Shown: positions 15,841 through 23,277 of the stretch, one piece after another
How the letters are laid out: every line of letters begins with the position of its first letter
Numbering within the stretch: the stretch's first letter is position 1
NCBI GenBank assembly: GCA_002422845.1
Contig: DITM01000103.1
Span: 1-25,232, forward strand
DNA length: 25,232 nucleotides
Source of the DNA: Candidatus Paracaedibacteraceae bacterium UBA6184
Lineage (GTDB): Bacteria; Pseudomonadota; Alphaproteobacteria; UBA6184
Reading direction: 5' to 3'
Notes under the pieces: model-generated
The model's database searches: none
Told to the model about the DNA's origin: nothing
Seen by the model: the letters and a program-made list of their open reading frames with translations, nothing else
Program-made: the position numbers and the translations under genes

Positions 15841-16386
15841 TTACGTTTCTAAATTTTGTTCAGCTGGTTTCTTTTCTGTTTTGTTCGGTCTGACAAGTTC
15901 AAGCTGACACAGGTTCTTGTCAGGATCAACAAACTGAACGGGAAGCAAAGAATTCTGTTGAGCCTCGTTTAGGAGACTTTCTATTGAAATGGCTCCTTTG
16001 TTTTTTCCAACATATATTATCCTGAATTCATTATAATAAATAGGAGTGTTTATTGGAAGAGTATCTATTGGGGGAGTGTGAAATGTCATTTCCTGTGCAG
16101 ACGATACGGTAGGTGTTGTTGGTAAAATGAAATGTTCGCCGGTAAGGATTGTATAATCATCGAGTAAACTTAGTAAAATACTTTCTGTAATTGAAAGATC
16201 TTCTTGACCTGTTGGGAGCGTTGAAGGATTGGTAGTTGAAGGAAAAGTCATCGTTAAGAGTCTAACGAAATCCTTATGCGTTTCTAGTATTTGGTATTCG
16301 AGCTCTTCTTTAGAATATTCTGATGCCATTAGAGGTGATAATAAAATATTGCTAATTAATAGAGCGTATAAAAATATTGTTTTCAT
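15841..16386 (-). CDS. secreted/periplasmic protein of unknown function (181 aa)
   Basis: No family is recognised. Residues 1-21 form a signal peptide (basic start, hydrophobic core, cleavage after PLMA before SEYSKEE). The mature chain has a helical acidic N-terminal part, a Thr/Pro-rich middle (FPSTTNPSTLPTG, ILPTTPTVSS) suggesting a flexible linker, and a C-terminal segment FRIIYVGKNKGAISIESLLNEAQ ending in a Lys/Glu-rich tail. A single cysteine is near the end (KNLCQLEL). GGA lies a few bases before the ATG, a modest ribosome site. It is divergent from miaB and probably forms a pair with the secreted orphan downstream at 15127-15786. Both look lineage-specific. Confidence 0.62.
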   Translation of the reverse strand: MKTIFLYALLISNILLSPLMASEYSKEELEYQILETHKDFVRLLTMTFPSTTNPSTLPTGQEDLSITESILLSLLDDYTILTGEHFILPTTPTVSSAQEMTFHTPPIDTLPINTPIYYNEFRIIYVGKNKGAISIESLLNEAQQNSLLPVQFVDPDKNLCQLELVRPNKTEKKPAEQNLET

Positions 16387-16556
16387 AATTCCGAACCTAA
16401 GTTAAAGATTTATAGGATAAGTTGCTGTTGTATTGAAACTATGAAAGAACCATTTAGATAAAAAAATTATTAAAGTCAAGGTAAAAGGATCAGCTCTTGA
16501 TTTCTGATGTCATATACATTATTTATGGCTATACCCAATTTTAAGAGAGAATCCAA

Positions 16557-17936
16557 ATGTCGGCCACAAAAAAACTATTCGTAAAAACCTATGGATGTCA
16601 GATGAATATGTATGATTCTGACAGAATGATTGATGTATTAAAACCACTGGGGTATCAGCTGTCGGATAAGCCTGATGATGCGGACATGATTATATTGAAT
16701 ACCTGTCACATTCGTGAGAAAGCTGAACACAAGCTGTATTCTGATATTGGGCGGTTAGAGCCTTATAAAGACGCGAAAGCGACAAAAGATGAATACATGA
16801 TTTTGGCGATTGCTGGATGTGTGGCGCAAGCAGAGGGCGAAGAGATTACACGTCGGAAGCCCTGTGTGGACATGGTGTTTGGCCCTCAATCATATCATAA
16901 GTTGCCGGAGATGATTGCCCAGGCGTATCGTTCATTGGCAGCCAATGGAAAGCCTGCGGTATTGGATGTTGATTTTCCGGTTGAGTCAAAGTTTGATTTG
17001 CTGCCGATGCCAAGCCCAGATGATCACAAAGGCGCTGCGTTTCTGTCGATTCAAGAAGGTTGCGATAAATTCTGTACATTCTGTGTGGTTCCGTATACCC
17101 GAGGGGCGGAGTATTCCAGACCGATTGATGCAATTATTAAAGAAGCGAAACACTTAGTTAGCTTGGGCGTTAAAGAGATTACATTATTGGGACAAAACGT
17201 TACGGCATTTCATGGTATTGGTCCTGATGGAAAAGAATGGTCAATGGGGCGATTGCTGTTTGCAATTGCTGAGATTGATGGCATTGAGCGCATTCGATAT
17301 ACGACGTCTCACCCTAAAGATATGCATGATGAATTGTATGCTGCGCATCGGGATATTCCACATTTAATGCCATATTTCCATTTGCCAGTTCAGGCGGGTT
17401 CGGATGCAATTTTGAAAGCAATGAATCGTAAACATACAGCGGATGAATATCGTCGTATTGTTGATAAGTTAAGAGACGTGCAACCTAATATTGGAATGTC
17501 ATCAGATTTTATTGTTGGATTTCCTGGGGAAACGGATCAAGATTTTGAGGATACTCTGCAGTTGGTGCGGGATATTGGATATGTACAAGCCTATTCATTT
17601 AAATACAGTATTCGACCAGGAACGCCTGCTGCGTTAATAGAATATCAAGTAAATGAAGATATAAAAGATAGTAGGTTACAGATTTTGCAAGAATTGTTGC
17701 GTGAGCAACAGCTAGCCTTTAATATGAGTAGAGTGGGTAAACAAATGACAGTATTGCTTGAAAAAGAAGGACGTCATCCGGGTCAATTGATCGGTAGATC
17801 GCCTTATTTGCAATCGGTTCATTTGGAAGCTCCACAACGGTTGTTGGGTCACATAGTGACTGTGAGTATTGAAGATGCGACTCAATTTAGTTTAGCTGGA
17901 AAAATGGTAACCCAAGAGCATATACATCACACATAA
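16557..17936 (+). CDS. miaB: tRNA-2-methylthio-N6-dimethylallyladenosine synthase
   Basis: MiaB is a radical-SAM methylthiotransferase that converts i6A37 to ms2i6A37 in tRNAs reading UNN codons. The 459 residues contain the N-terminal UPF0004 domain with auxiliary-cluster cysteines C14 (TYGCQMN), C50 (NTCHIREKA) and C88 (AGCVAQ). The radical-SAM motif is CDKFCTFC (C169, C173, C176), followed by VVPYTRG. A C-terminal TRAM domain ends the protein. NTC-x-IREKA distinguishes MiaB from RimO and MtaB. It is the first gene of the classic miaB-phoH-ybeY-corC-lnt run. GAGAGA lies 8 bases upstream of the ATG, and phoH begins 20 bases after its stop. Confidence 0.97.
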   Translation: MSATKKLFVKTYGCQMNMYDSDRMIDVLKPLGYQLSDKPDDADMIILNTCHIREKAEHKLYSDIGRLEPYKDAKATKDEYMILAIAGCVAQAEGEEITRRKPCVDMVFGPQSYHKLPEMIAQAYRSLAANGKPAVLDVDFPVESKFDLLPMPSPDDHKGAAFLSIQEGCDKFCTFCVVPYTRGAEYSRPIDAIIKEAKHLVSLGVKEITLLGQNVTAFHGIGPDGKEWSMGRLLFAIAEIDGIERIRYTTSHPKDMHDELYAAHRDIPHLMPYFHLPVQAGSDAILKAMNRKHTADEYRRIVDKLRDVQPNIGMSSDFIVGFPGETDQDFEDTLQLVRDIGYVQAYSFKYSIRPGTPAALIEYQVNEDIKDSRLQILQELLREQQLAFNMSRVGKQMTVLLEKEGRHPGQLIGRSPYLQSVHLEAPQRLLGHIVTVSIEDATQFSLAGKMVTQEHIHHT

Positions 17937-17956
17937 TAAAAAAAAGGATCAGTATA

Positions 17957-18943
17957 TTGGCAGAGTTTGAAGAGACCTTAAGTTTCGAATTAGAAGATAA
18001 TCGGCTGCTTGGCTTAGTTTACGGCGGTCAGGATGTTCACCTGCGGATTATTGAGCATAAGTTGAATGTTTCAATTTCAGATCGTGGGAATACACTGTTT
18101 ATTTCTGGGGCTAAAGATAACGTAGTAGCTGCTGAGCGGGTGGTTATTCACCTGTATGATTTAGCGAAAAAAGGATTCAAAGTTACAGCAGACGATGTTC
18201 ATGGGGCGCTTGGGAGTTTAGAGCGTTATGAAGAAGAGCATCATGCCCCGTTCAATGGGGATATTGAACCGCTGCAAATTAAAACACGCAAAAAAGTTAT
18301 AAAACCCAGAACGGTAAATCAGCAAAAGTATATTGAAACCATCTTAAAGAACGAGCTGACGTTTGGTGTGGGACCTGCTGGAACGGGCAAAACGTATTTA
18401 GCCGTTGCCATTGCCGTTGCAAAGTTATTAGAAGGTGAAGTTCAGCGGATTATATTATCGCGTCCTGCGGTTGAAGCGGGGGAAAAACTGGGTTTCTTAC
18501 CTGGGGATATGCGAGAAAAAGTGGATCCATATTTGCGCCCGATTTATGATGCATTGCACGATTTCTTGAGCCCAGAAGAAGTCGTTAAAAAAATGGAGAT
18601 GGGTGAAATTGAGATTGCACCGTTGGCGTTTATGCGCGGTCGAACATTGGGGAGGTCATTCATTATTGTGGATGAAGCCCAAAATACGACATCGGTTCAA
18701 ATGAAGATGTTATTAACCCGATTGGGGCAGGGCAGCCGCATGGTTGTTGCGGGTGATATGAGTCAAGTGGACTTACCTACGGGCATGCGTTCTGGATTGT
18801 TTGAGGCGACTCAAATCTTGAAAGATATTGAAGGCGTTGGCATTTTAGAGTTTTCAAGTGAAGACGTGGTGCGCCATCCATTAATTGCAAAAATAGTAAA
18901 GGCCTATGATAAAGAAGTGCAGCGTCGAAAAGGATTGAACTAA
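17957..18943 (+). CDS. ybeZ: PhoH-like ATPase (YbeZ)
   Basis: This is a cytoplasmic PhoH-family NTPase. Its regular neighbour YbeY is an RNase/rRNA-processing factor, and the two are thought to act together in ribosome or RNA quality control. The 328 residues show an N-terminal KH-like region and Walker A GPAGTGKT (139-146). SRPAVEAGEKLGFLPGDM follows, then Walker B IIVDEAQNTT (236-245). GDMSQVDLP and GLFEA complete the PhoH pattern. The start codon appears to be TTG at 17957, with AAGGA about 9 bases upstream. No ATG lies nearby in frame and the sequence LAEFEETLSFELEDN fits the family opening. Confidence 0.94.
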   Translation: MAEFEETLSFELEDNRLLGLVYGGQDVHLRIIEHKLNVSISDRGNTLFISGAKDNVVAAERVVIHLYDLAKKGFKVTADDVHGALGSLERYEEEHHAPFNGDIEPLQIKTRKKVIKPRTVNQQKYIETILKNELTFGVGPAGTGKTYLAVAIAVAKLLEGEVQRIILSRPAVEAGEKLGFLPGDMREKVDPYLRPIYDALHDFLSPEEVVKKMEMGEIEIAPLAFMRGRTLGRSFIIVDEAQNTTSVQMKMLLTRLGQGSRMVVAGDMSQVDLPTGMRSGLFEATQILKDIEGVGILEFSSEDVVRHPLIAKIVKAYDKEVQRRKGLN

Positions 18944-18944
18944 T

Positions 18945-19469
18945 ATGAAGGAATTGTCTGTTGATGTTCAAGTTTCCTTAGAGGATTCTCGTTGGAAAAA
19001 AGTGGTTGATGGGTCGATTGAGTCGTTCTTGCAGACGTATATACGTGCGACATTGTCTCATCCTGATGTTGTGGGGCAGGTTCCAAAAACTATGGAAGTC
19101 AGTGTTGTGCTTACGAACGATGAAGAGATCAGAGAGTTAAATCGGGATTATCGCGGTAAGGATAAACCCACGAATGTTCTGTCATTTCCCCAAGAAGTCG
19201 ATCTGTCCACGATGAAAAATTTGGATGCTTGTGTTTTGTTGGGGGATATAGTATTAAGTATTGAAACAATTCAACTTGAAGTAATTCAACAACAGAAATT
19301 AATGCATCATCATTTAGCTCATCTTATTATTCACAGTACATTGCACTTAATTGGGTACGACCATGAAACGGATAGTGATGCAGAGCAAATGGAATCATTA
19401 GAGGTGGATATTTTGCACCAATATAATATTCCAAACCCTTACGAATCAGACACTCCATATATGGTATAA
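18945..19469 (+). CDS. ybeY: endoribonuclease YbeY (rRNA maturation factor)
   Basis: YbeY is a metal-dependent endoribonuclease needed for 16S rRNA 3' processing and 70S quality control. The 174 residues carry TNVLSFP and GDIVLS. The zinc-binding pattern is intact: H130-x3-H134-x5-H140 in HSTLHLIGYDH. The acidic ETDSDAEQME tail matches the family. The ATG is one base after the phoH stop, with AAAAGGA inside the phoH end serving as ribosome site. corC follows after 6 bases. Confidence 0.96.
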   Translation: MKELSVDVQVSLEDSRWKKVVDGSIESFLQTYIRATLSHPDVVGQVPKTMEVSVVLTNDEEIRELNRDYRGKDKPTNVLSFPQEVDLSTMKNLDACVLLGDIVLSIETIQLEVIQQQKLMHHHLAHLIIHSTLHLIGYDHETDSDAEQMESLEVDILHQYNIPNPYESDTPYMV

Positions 19470-19475
19470 AGGATT

Positions 19476-20306
19476 ATGAACAAATCTCAGTCTTCGGACG
19501 AACCTTCGATATTACAACGCATTTCTAATGTGTTTTCAAAAAAAGAATCAACCTCTCGACTGAATGGGGTTAAACCCTTAGCGATGGATGAACGACGAGA
19601 AATTGCCTCACACATGGTTGAGGTATCAAACTTGGATGCCAGTGATGTGGCAGTTCCCAGGGCAGACATTATTGCAATTGAGGTGACGTCTCCGGTGGCA
19701 GAAATCACCAAGATTTTGTCGGATTATCCTCATTCATATTATCCTGTATATAGAACAACGTTAGATAATTTAATTGGATTTTTTGCTGCGCGAGATTTAA
19801 TCAAAAGCATTGAAAGTATCGATACATTTGTATTGCGCGAACATGTGCGAGAAGCCATGGTGGTTGCGCCCAGTACGTCCGTATTAGACGTGTTGCATAA
19901 AATGCGATTGCGTGGGCAGCGCATAGCGTTAATTGCAGATGAGTATGGTGGTGTCGACGGGATCATTACAGCTGAAGATATCGTTGAAAAAGTGATTGGT
20001 CGCTTGGAAGAAAATGAACGCGAGTTAGCGGACAATATTCTGAAAGAAAATGAAGATGGATCGGTGCTTGTGAGTGCGCGAGTCACATTAGAAGAATTTG
20101 AAGATCGATATGGTGCGTTGTTTACGCCGACCTTAAAAAAAGATGAAGACATTGATACGTTGGGTGGATTGATTTTTTTCTTAGCGGGTCATATTCCAGC
20201 ACGCAATGAAATTGTGAAGCATCCGTCGGGTGTTGAGTTTCAAATTGTGGATTGTAACGTTCGGTTTATCAAAACGCTGATTGTTCGCAATATTCCCCAG
20301 GGATGA
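19476..20306 (+). CDS. CBS-domain CorC/HlyC-family protein
   Basis: This is a soluble CorC/HlyC-type protein without the DUF21 membrane domain. The 276 residues contain two CBS domains: about 62-125 (VAVPRADIIAIEVTSPVAEI, YPVYRTTLDNLIGFFAARDL) and about 127-190 (VREAMVVAPSTSVLDVLHKM, IALIADEYGGVDGIITAEDIVE). A C-terminal transporter-associated domain follows (about 195-275, with EDIDTLGGLIFFLAGHIPARNEIV). The family has been linked to magnesium/cobalt efflux in enterics, but position in the ybeY-lnt run is the best-conserved fact and the molecular role is uncertain. AAAGGA lies just before the ATG. Confidence 0.92.
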   Translation: MNKSQSSDEPSILQRISNVFSKKESTSRLNGVKPLAMDERREIASHMVEVSNLDASDVAVPRADIIAIEVTSPVAEITKILSDYPHSYYPVYRTTLDNLIGFFAARDLIKSIESIDTFVLREHVREAMVVAPSTSVLDVLHKMRLRGQRIALIADEYGGVDGIITAEDIVEKVIGRLEENERELADNILKENEDGSVLVSARVTLEEFEDRYGALFTPTLKKDEDIDTLGGLIFFLAGHIPARNEIVKHPSGVEFQIVDCNVRFIKTLIVRNIPQG

Positions 20307-20423
20307 TCCCGGATCCATTAGGTAATGTGCCGTTGCATCCAATGGATTGATTTTTGACCCATTACGGGCGTGGGAGGGGTAAGGTTTGAAAATGAAATTG
20401 AAATGATTTCGTGTGTGTTTCAT
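20181..20423 (-). CDS. doubtful small ORF antisense to the corC end (80 aa)
   Basis: On the minus strand an ATG at 20423 is preceded by AGGAG at a proper 7-base distance and by a promoter-like pair (20446-20473). The frame gives MKHTRNHFNFIFKPYPSHAR, then SKINPLDATAHYLMDPGSS, and ends inside corC. The protein has no recognised motif, an odd composition and no signal peptide. The last 126 bases are forced by corC coding on the other strand. The signals before it are better than chance would usually give, but the product may be meaningless. Confidence 0.18.
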   Translation of the reverse strand: MKHTRNHFNFIFKPYPSHARNGSKINPLDATAHYLMDPGSSLGNIANNQRFDKPNVTIHNLKLNTRRMLHNFIACWNMTR

Positions 20424-20609
20424 AATGGGGCTCCTATATGGATTGTATATAGGGACAGCTGTCAAAAAGTCAAGTAAATGTGTTTTGGGGAATGAGGTTG
20501 CTTAGGGGCTTATAGAATGAAGCACCCTGATGTGGGGGTATGTTTAAAGGTCTGAGAGTATCGAATAGCTTGTTTTTTTTAGACTAATTAATGTAGGATT
20601 GTTTAAATT
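20307..20609. other. 303-bp gap between corC and lnt
   Basis: Most of the gap has no plus-strand gene. It contains GTGCCGTTGCATCC at 20327-20340 (also present after hrcA) and a 7-bp inverted repeat CCTATAT/ATATAGG (20433-20439 and 20447-20453). A perfect 10-bp palindrome GACAGCTGTC (20454-20463) and a minus-strand promoter-like pair are also present. Near lnt a TTGTTT (20570-20575), 18-base spacer and TAGGAT could be a weak promoter. In most relatives lnt follows corC closely, so this gap is extra material. Confidence 0.6.
20446..20473 (-). promoter_or_regulatory. minus-strand promoter-like pair overlapped by an inverted repeat
   Basis: Reading leftwards: TTGACT (20468-20473), a 16-base spacer and TATATA (20446-20451). 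A perfect TTGACA also lies at 20460-20465, but without a good -10. The inverted repeat CCTATAT-N7-ATATAGG straddles the -10, which would suit a repressor operator. AGGAG and an ATG follow about 15 and 25 bases on. Confidence 0.35.
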
Positions 20610-22157
20610 ATGTTAGGTGATAAAATTATTCGTTATGTATCGCAATTAATGCCCTTGTGGCTATTTCTGTCGGGCGTGTTATCGGGAACTCAGTTTTCGT
20701 TGAATAACTATCCATTTATTTTAATCGGTGGATTTGCGTTTTATTATTATGCATTGGTGTCAGCGAAAGAGTCTTTGAAACGATCTTTAATGTATTCGTT
20801 TATGTTTGGATATGGATTTTTTAGTTATAGCCATAGTTGGATTACTCACCCGTTAACGACATTCGGAGATGTGTATGCAGTGATAAAACCCTTTGTATTT
20901 GTGGGGGTTCCAGCACTTTTTTCACCTTATTTTATGTTGATAGGTCTTTGCAATTACGCTATTAAGCGGGAGGGTGGATATCGCCCATTTTTCTTGACTG
21001 TTGTGACAGTGTTCGGGGAATATTTACGGTGTGAATATGCTCCAGCTGTACCACTGGGGCAGGTGGGGTCAGTATGGATTAGCGTGCCGTATATGGCTCA
21101 GGGAGCGGCCTTATTTGGTGTCTATGGTCTGTCATTAGTGACTGTATTGTTCAGTTATAGTTTGGGCAATATGAGATGTTCAAAAATTTCATTAAATATA
21201 TCCTGCATATTATGGGCATCAGTGTTTTTGTTTGGCGTTTGGCGCGTGTTTTATACAACGATAACATTATCTGATCACGTTATTCGGGTGGTTCCTACGT
21301 CGTTTGAGCAAGTTGATAAATTCAAGTCAATGGAAATGCGAGTTGAGCATTTAAAGCAAGTGGTAGCTGGATCTGCTGTTGCATCGGAGCGAGAGCCTGC
21401 CGTGATTTTGTGGCCTGAAACAGGGATTGAATTTGCGTTGTTGCAACATGGCATGGGGTATGACTTTATCTATCCAGAAATTAAGGCGTATTTACAGCAT
21501 ATGCTGCCTAAAGAGTCGATGTTGTTGGCGGGCATAGTAATGCGATCTGTAAAAAATGAGGCATATAATGTACTGTTTGGTTTAACAAAGAAACAGGATA
21601 TAACGTACATTTACAAGAAGCGATTTTTGGCACAGTTTGGAGAGTTTATGCCGTCGTTTTTGAAGAGTATTGCTAAAGCATTTGGGATTCATGCAATGGA
21701 TGATTTTAGTCGTGGGGAAGAATACCAAGATCAGTTGGTCTTAGCCAATGGATTAAAAGTGAATCCGATTATTTGTTATGAGGGATCCTTTACAGGGAGA
21801 GCAATTCGTCAAAATCAAACGACGGATCTGATCACGATATCTACGAATGATGCATGGTTTGGATACAATGGTAAAGAGCAGCAGTTTATGGGGCATGCGT
21901 TTCGGGCGATTGAAGAAGGTGTGTCAGTAGTCAGATGCGCGAACCGTGGGTTTTCAGGCTATATATCACCCTTAGGAACGTATGAGGTTTCATTGTCCAA
22001 TAAGCCTATGGATCTTGAATTTCATAAACCATTACCAGAAACACCGTATCGATGGATGATCAATCGATGTTCGTATTGGATAGAGATTGTGTTTGGAGTA
22101 TTGCTGTGTTGGATAGCAATTTCTGAGTTGTTTTTCAGACGACGTATGCGCAGCTGA
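20610..22157 (+). CDS. lnt: apolipoprotein N-acyltransferase
   Basis: Lnt transfers the third acyl chain to the N-terminal cysteine of lipoproteins, working in the inner membrane with its nitrilase-like domain in the periplasm. The 515 residues have several N-terminal membrane segments (about 10-215). A nitrilase-fold domain follows with the catalytic Glu270 (LWPETGIE), Lys337 (YKKRFLAQFGEFMP) and Cys389 (NPIICYEGSF). TNDAWFG and EGVSVVRCANRGFSG come next, then a last membrane helix (about 485-508). The usual K-R-H-L-V-P-F-G-E stretch reads K-R-F-L-A-Q-F-G-E here. It follows corC as in relatives, but after 303 bases. AGGA lies 11 bases before the ATG. Confidence 0.94.
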   Translation: MLGDKIIRYVSQLMPLWLFLSGVLSGTQFSLNNYPFILIGGFAFYYYALVSAKESLKRSLMYSFMFGYGFFSYSHSWITHPLTTFGDVYAVIKPFVFVGVPALFSPYFMLIGLCNYAIKREGGYRPFFLTVVTVFGEYLRCEYAPAVPLGQVGSVWISVPYMAQGAALFGVYGLSLVTVLFSYSLGNMRCSKISLNISCILWASVFLFGVWRVFYTTITLSDHVIRVVPTSFEQVDKFKSMEMRVEHLKQVVAGSAVASEREPAVILWPETGIEFALLQHGMGYDFIYPEIKAYLQHMLPKESMLLAGIVMRSVKNEAYNVLFGLTKKQDITYIYKKRFLAQFGEFMPSFLKSIAKAFGIHAMDDFSRGEEYQDQLVLANGLKVNPIICYEGSFTGRAIRQNQTTDLITISTNDAWFGYNGKEQQFMGHAFRAIEEGVSVVRCANRGFSGYISPLGTYEVSLSNKPMDLEFHKPLPETPYRWMINRCSYWIEIVFGVLLCWIAISELFFRRRMRS

Positions 22158-22207
22158 TAAAAGTGAATTGATGAAATAAGATTTTTATATAATAAGGAGA
22201 GATATTA

Positions 22208-22831
22208 ATGACGGCTATTTCCTATGAGGCGTTGCCAACAGACTTTGTTCCAAAACCATATATTGTGTTTGATATGACAAAAGAGAGACCTGATATTTAT
22301 TTCAATCGGGCGGTGGAAATTAGGTTCCCTTTATCGGAAGAAGATTTGAAAGATGTTCAAACGTTGGAGCAGCAGTTTGATGGTGAAAATAATTGTGCGG
22401 GGCTTGCGGCACCTCAAATTGGAATTTCAAAACAAGTGATTGTGTTTGCAACGCCGGATGATCCGAATATGAAAAAATTTCGTCCAGATTTTGTTCAGGG
22501 GATGCCTAAAACACTTTGGATTAATCCTGAATTTGAAGGAGTTGAAGAAGATGGCATGCATGAGGATTACGAGGGGTGTTTTTCAATCGCTGATGTTGCG
22601 GGTATGGTAAATCGATTTAATACGATTCAATATCGAGCCTATGACATTAATGGAAGCTTGGTTGAAGGAGTTGCCAAAGGATTTTTGGCTCGGATTATTC
22701 AGCATGAAATTGATCATTTGCACGGCATATTATATACGGATCGAATTACTGATCCTGCAAAAATCATGCCAATAGAAGCGTATAGAGCTCTGCGAAAAGC
22801 GGCGATGGAATCTGAGCAAACAGTCGAATGA
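22208..22831 (+). CDS. def: peptide deformylase
   Basis: It removes the formyl group from the initiator methionine of nascent proteins. All three metal-site motifs are present in the 207-residue protein: GLAAPQIG (65-72), EGCFSI (122-127, metal-binding Cys124) and QHEIDHLHG (165-173, His166 and His170 bind metal, Glu167 is catalytic). The N-terminal part is longer than in the E. coli enzyme (about 169), and the loop between motifs 1 and 2 is extended. A strong ribosome site AAGGAGA precedes the ATG. crcB overlaps its stop by 4 bases (ATGA). Usually def is followed by fmt; that is not the case here, so this may be a secondary deformylase. Confidence 0.94.
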   Translation: MTAISYEALPTDFVPKPYIVFDMTKERPDIYFNRAVEIRFPLSEEDLKDVQTLEQQFDGENNCAGLAAPQIGISKQVIVFATPDDPNMKKFRPDFVQGMPKTLWINPEFEGVEEDGMHEDYEGCFSIADVAGMVNRFNTIQYRAYDINGSLVEGVAKGFLARIIQHEIDHLHGILYTDRITDPAKIMPIEAYRALRKAAMESEQTVE

Positions 22832-23199
22832 ACATTCTGATCATTGGGGTAGGGGGTGCCGTTGGGGCAATGATACGGGTTGGATTAACGTATCTGTTGC
22901 CAACCGCAGTTTTGAATATACCCTTTAAAATATTCATCGTAAATGTATTGGGATGTTTCTTAGCGGGTGTTTGCATCACGGTGCTGTCTGTAAAATATCC
23001 CAATGATCGATTGAATGATTTTGTGATATCAGGGGTTTTGGGTGGGTTTACCACATTTTCAGCCTTTGCCATTGATATTGGACGACTGTACGAAAAAGAC
23101 TTATTTTTAGAGTTGGGATGTTACATCGTTGCAAGTTTAATCTTTAGTTTAGGAGCCTTTTTTATAGGCATAAAATTAATGCGCTATTGGCTGAGCTGA
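22828..23199 (+). CDS. crcB: fluoride ion channel CrcB/Fluc
   Basis: CrcB/Fluc is a small dual-topology dimeric membrane channel that exports fluoride. The 123 residues form four membrane segments. They contain GGAVGAMIRVGL (9-20), the conserved Asn in IVNVLGCFLAG (37-47), and GVLGGFTTFSAFAIDI (69-84), where the family's Phe/Thr/Ser pore residues lie. The length is typical. The ATG overlaps the def stop (ATGA), so it is translationally coupled to def. There is no leader that could hold a fluoride riboswitch, so regulation by fluoride is not evident. Confidence 0.94.
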   Translation: MNILIIGVGGAVGAMIRVGLTYLLPTAVLNIPFKIFIVNVLGCFLAGVCITVLSVKYPNDRLNDFVISGVLGGFTTFSAFAIDIGRLYEKDLFLELGCYIVASLIFSLGAFFIGIKLMRYWLS

Positions 23200-23238
23200 T
23201 CCTTACCGTAAATAATAGTGTTTAAATTTCAGGGTTAT

Positions 23239-23247
23239 TGCTATAAT
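23239..23247 (+). promoter_or_regulatory. extended -10 promoter of hrcA
   Basis: TGC-TATAAT is a perfect extended -10 (23239-23247), with a predicted start near 23254 and a leader of about 20 bases. No clear -35 is present. No CIRCE element (TTAGCACTC-N9-GAGTGCTAA) overlaps it, although HrcA often controls its own gene through one. Confidence 0.6.
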
Positions 23248-23277
23248 TAAGCACACAGAAGTAGGATTTTTTTGCAG

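Noticed and set aside
19739..20152. 137-codon open frame antisense to corC
   Set aside because: Entirely inside a well-supported CBS-domain gene, Ser/Asn-rich in the way antisense frames usually are, with no start signals.
22188..22193. Perfect TATAAT just before def as a promoter
   Set aside because: No -35 at a suitable distance, and the predicted start would fall at or after the ribosome site, 7-8 bases from the ATG.
22780..22830. Fluoride riboswitch before crcB
   Set aside because: crcB overlaps the def stop by 4 bases; the upstream sequence is def coding sequence and leaves no leader.
23200..23277. CIRCE operator before hrcA
   Set aside because: No TTAGCACTC-N9-GAGTGCTAA or near match; AAGCACACAG alone has no inverted partner.
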